Source: Fidelibacterota bacterium UBA7300 (lineage in GTDB: Bacteria; Fidelibacterota; Marinisomatia; Marinisomatales; UBA2128). Taken from it: 8,427 nt of DNA. Of the stretch, positions 6,395 through 8,427 are shown in pieces. The position numbers and the translations under genes are program-made. The notes beneath the pieces were generated by a model. It saw only the letters and a program-made list of their open reading frames with translations. It did not search any database and had not been told where the DNA came from. Every line of letters begins with the position of its first letter. The first letter of the stretch is position 1. Location of the stretch: positions 1 through 8,427 of the forward strand of contig DKQU01000059.1 of NCBI GenBank assembly GCA_002471865.1. The letters are read 5' to 3'.

Positions 6395-7933
6395 ATGCAT
6401 GCCAGAGTTCTTAGCAGCGCCATTCTGGGCATTGACGCCTATCCGGTCGAGATTGAAGCCAATCTCACGCCTACGCCAAAACCACAGTTCATTACAGTAG
6501 GTCTGCCGGAAGGTGCTGTAAAAGAGAGCAAGGAGCGAGTAATAGCTGCCATCAGGAATTCCGGTTTCAACTATCCCAATAAGAAAACCGTTATCAATCT
6601 TGCGCCGGCAGATATCAGGAAAGAAGGGAGTGCCTTTGATCTTCCCATGGCAATCGGCATTCTTGCCGCTCTTGGACAAGTAAAACCAGATTACCTGGAC
6701 AAATTGTGGCTATTAGGTGAGTTGGCATTGGATGGATCTCTCCGTCCCATACGGGGAGCATTACCAATTGCTATCTCTGCTTCCAATCAAGGTGTGAAAG
6801 GAATCGTTCTTCCTGAACAGAATGCAAAGGAAGCGGCAGTGGCTGAAGGTGTGAAAGTGGCCGGATTTAAAACATTAAGGGATGTTGTCTCTATGTTAAA
6901 CGGTGTAGCTGAAACTGCACCAACCAAAGTTGATCTTGCCACTCTTTTTAAAGATAACCTAAACTATCCGGTAGATTTTGAAGAAGTCCGCGGACAGGAA
7001 CATGTGAAACGTGCATTGGAAGTAGCAGCGGCGGGCGGGCACAATGCCATTCTCATCGGACCGCCGGGATCGGGCAAAACCATGCTGGCAAAGCGGCTTC
7101 CCACAATTCTACCTCACCTGACCTTAGAGGAGGCGTTGGAGACCACGAAAATTCACTCTGTGGCAGGTGTCCTCTCCAGCGATACTGGACTGGTGGCAAT
7201 ACGGCCGTATCGGGCACCGCATCATACTATCAGTGATGCTGGACTTATCGGCGGCGGTACTATCCCCAAGCCGGGGGAAGTGAGTCTTGCCCACCACGGT
7301 GTTCTTTTCCTAGACGAATTAGCTGAATTCCAGAAGAATGTGCTTGAGGTCATGCGGCAGCCGCTTGAAAACGGGGAAGTGACAATTTCTAGAGCGGCAG
7401 TTTCTGTCACCTACCCGTCTAATTTCCAACTCATGGCAGCTACCAATCCGTGTCCCTGCGGATATGCTACTGATCCTAACAATGAATGCACCTGCACACC
7501 TCAGATGATCCAGAAATACATGAGCCGTATCTCCGGACCTCTTCTTGACAGAATTGATCTTCACGTAGAAGTGCCGGCTGTACCGTACACGGATTTAACA
7601 GAAAAGCCGAAAGGTGAACGATCGGATAAAGTTCGGAAACGTGTGGAAAAAACCCGGGATGTTCAACTGAAACGATTCAGTTCGATTCCTAAAAAATACT
7701 GTAACGCCCACATGGGGACGAGCGACATTCAAAAATATTGTCGAATTGACAAAAGTGGCAGTAAGCTATTAAAGACCGCCATGGAAAAACTAGGGCTTTC
7801 TGCACGGGCTTATGATCGAATTCTCAAAGTCTCTCGAACAATAGCTGACCTCGAAGGAGAAGAGAATATTCTTCCTCAGCATTTGAGTGAGGCAATTCAG
7901 TATCGGAGTCTTGACAGGCAGTTGTGGCTATGA
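6395..7933 (+). CDS. comM: ComM/YifB family Mg-chelatase-like AAA+ ATPase
   Basis: ComM is a hexameric AAA+ helicase that promotes branch migration of incoming single-stranded DNA during natural transformation in Vibrio and Haemophilus; homologues are widespread, also in bacteria not known to be competent. The 512 residues match the usual length. The N-terminal domain (about 1-170) is the Lon-protease-like ChlI domain with GLPEGAVKESKERV (36-49), NLAPADIRKEG (68-78) and GELALDG (108-114). The AAA+ core has Walker A GPPGSGKT (222-229), Walker B VLFLDE (303-308) and the PYRAPHH block (271-277). A Cys motif CPCGY...CTC (Cys353, 355, 365, 367) is the family's zinc-ribbon-like insert. Further on are the SGPLLDRIDLHVEVP block (380-394) with a likely arginine finger, and the sensor-2 helix LSARAYDRILKVSRTIADLE (468-487). 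All key residues are intact. It starts 3 nt after a small membrane protein, with no Shine-Dalgarno sequence, and its stop overlaps the next gene by 4 nt. Confidence 0.95.
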   Translation: MHARVLSSAILGIDAYPVEIEANLTPTPKPQFITVGLPEGAVKESKERVIAAIRNSGFNYPNKKTVINLAPADIRKEGSAFDLPMAIGILAALGQVKPDYLDKLWLLGELALDGSLRPIRGALPIAISASNQGVKGIVLPEQNAKEAAVAEGVKVAGFKTLRDVVSMLNGVAETAPTKVDLATLFKDNLNYPVDFEEVRGQEHVKRALEVAAAGGHNAILIGPPGSGKTMLAKRLPTILPHLTLEEALETTKIHSVAGVLSSDTGLVAIRPYRAPHHTISDAGLIGGGTIPKPGEVSLAHHGVLFLDELAEFQKNVLEVMRQPLENGEVTISRAAVSVTYPSNFQLMAATNPCPCGYATDPNNECTCTPQMIQKYMSRISGPLLDRIDLHVEVPAVPYTDLTEKPKGERSDKVRKRVEKTRDVQLKRFSSIPKKYCNAHMGTSDIQKYCRIDKSGSKLLKTAMEKLGLSARAYDRILKVSRTIADLEGEENILPQHLSEAIQYRSLDRQLWL

Positions 7934-8427
7934 AGTTTTTTGGAAAAGGGAAAAAGCGACTCTTTAAAGGATTTGGCATCGTCCGACTTGTTTTTCGAGT
8001 TCTATTATATATGATCATAGCTGTATTCATTTTTAGTGTTGGGTCTGTTCTATTTCTTCACGCTCCGGACGTTGAACCGGCTCCGTACGCTCCGCCCATC
8101 GCGCCCAAGATGGAAGGAGCTCTAAGAGAAAACAGTGCGTTGAACAGCGTTAAACTTCTAGCAAAAGGTAAACTGAATGGTCCGGAAGATATTGCCGTGG
8201 ACAGCGATGGGAACGTTTACACTGGTCTCGAGGACGGCAGGATTGTGAAAATATCTTCCGAAGGTGATGTGAAGTCGTTTGCAGAAACAGGCGGACGTCC
8301 TCTGGGGCTTCAGTGGGGACCTCGCGGAGATCTTATTGTGGCGGATGGCGGTCGTGGGCTTTTGAGTGTTAATCCGAAAGGAGAGGTTACTGTCTTGGTC
8401 CCGCGAGCGGAAACAGTTCCGCTGGAA
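7930..8427 (+). CDS. Membrane-anchored SMP-30/strictosidine-synthase-like beta-propeller (C-terminus cut off)
   Basis: The ATG overlaps the comM stop (ATGA at 7930-7933), so the two are translationally coupled. The frame stays open for 166 codons to the right edge. The N-terminus is basic (KFFGKGKKRLFKGF), followed by one membrane segment at about residues 19-44, so the bulk is probably anchored and periplasmic. A proline-rich link (about 47-59, DVEPAPYAPPIAP) leads into propeller-like repeats: GPEDIAVDSDGNVYTGLEDG (84-103), then GGRPLGLQWGPRGDLIVADG (121-140). These fit the SMP-30/gluconolactonase and strictosidine-synthase/APMAP-like six-bladed propeller families, which hydrolyse lactones or esters, often with a metal ion. 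Catalytic residues expected further on lie outside the window, so activity cannot be assigned. An NHL-type binding propeller is an alternative. Confidence 0.85.
   Translation, partial: MKFFGKGKKRLFKGFGIVRLVFRVLLYMIIAVFIFSVGSVLFLHAPDVEPAPYAPPIAPKMEGALRENSALNSVKLLAKGKLNGPEDIAVDSDGNVYTGLEDGRIVKISSEGDVKSFAETGGRPLGLQWGPRGDLIVADGGRGLLSVNPKGEVTVLVPRAETVPLE

Noticed and set aside
1..8427. Defence system, mobile element, CRISPR or phage genes
   Set aside because: No transposase, integrase, nuclease, toxin or spaced direct-repeat array is seen; every sizeable open frame is explained by the genes listed or is antisense to them.

Overview
This window reads as an ordinary chromosomal segment of a Gram-negative-type bacterium, probably of the FCB group. 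Candidatus Marinimicrobia (SAR406) or a close relative is my best guess. The guess rests on the combination of short-form IspG, ComM, secreted TPR proteins, an AMIN-like secreted protein and an HExxH metalloprotease of the MXAN_6640-like type. It is an inference from gene content; there is no rRNA or other phylogenetic marker that I could compare. Ribosome-binding sites are patchy: some genes have a clear one (GAGG at 1771, AAGGT at 5727) and others have none, which also fits the FCB group. I see no tRNA, rRNA, CRISPR array, insertion sequence, prophage or defence genes. Coding density is very high.

Layout. Left part, minus strand (1-1672): a two-gene unit. An AMIN-like secreted/anchored protein (1037-1672) is followed after 5 nt by a secreted zinc metalloprotease (1-1031) whose C-terminus runs off the left edge. 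A 107-bp divergent intergenic region (1673-1779) separates this from everything to the right and carries overlapping candidate promoters for both directions.

Right part, plus strand (1780-8427): seven genes in one direction, with gaps of 44, 50, 4, 5 and 3 nt and then a 4-nt overlap. In order they are: a secreted TPR protein with a very lysine-rich segment; a second secreted TPR protein; ispG (isoprenoid precursor synthesis, MEP pathway); a small secreted helical protein of unknown function; a 65-residue membrane protein of unknown function; comM (AAA+ helicase-like factor of natural transformation); and the start of a membrane-anchored SMP-30/strictosidine-synthase-like beta-propeller that runs off the right edge. 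No rho-independent terminator is visible between them, so the last five genes at least look like one transcription unit.

How they work together: ispG makes a cytoplasmic metabolite and comM handles incoming DNA, so the operon is not one pathway. Most other products are predicted to sit in or beyond the inner membrane (signal peptides, TM segments, protein-interaction repeats), suggesting an envelope-centred cluster with two housekeeping genes embedded. The most distinctive local features are the lysine-rich segment of the first TPR protein (44 Lys in 74 residues, encoded by a purine-only-like A/G tract with slippery heptamers), a perfect 9-bp-stem hairpin at the 3' end of that gene, and the unrecognised small proteins between ispG and comM. 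I did not find convincing evidence of a new biological system.
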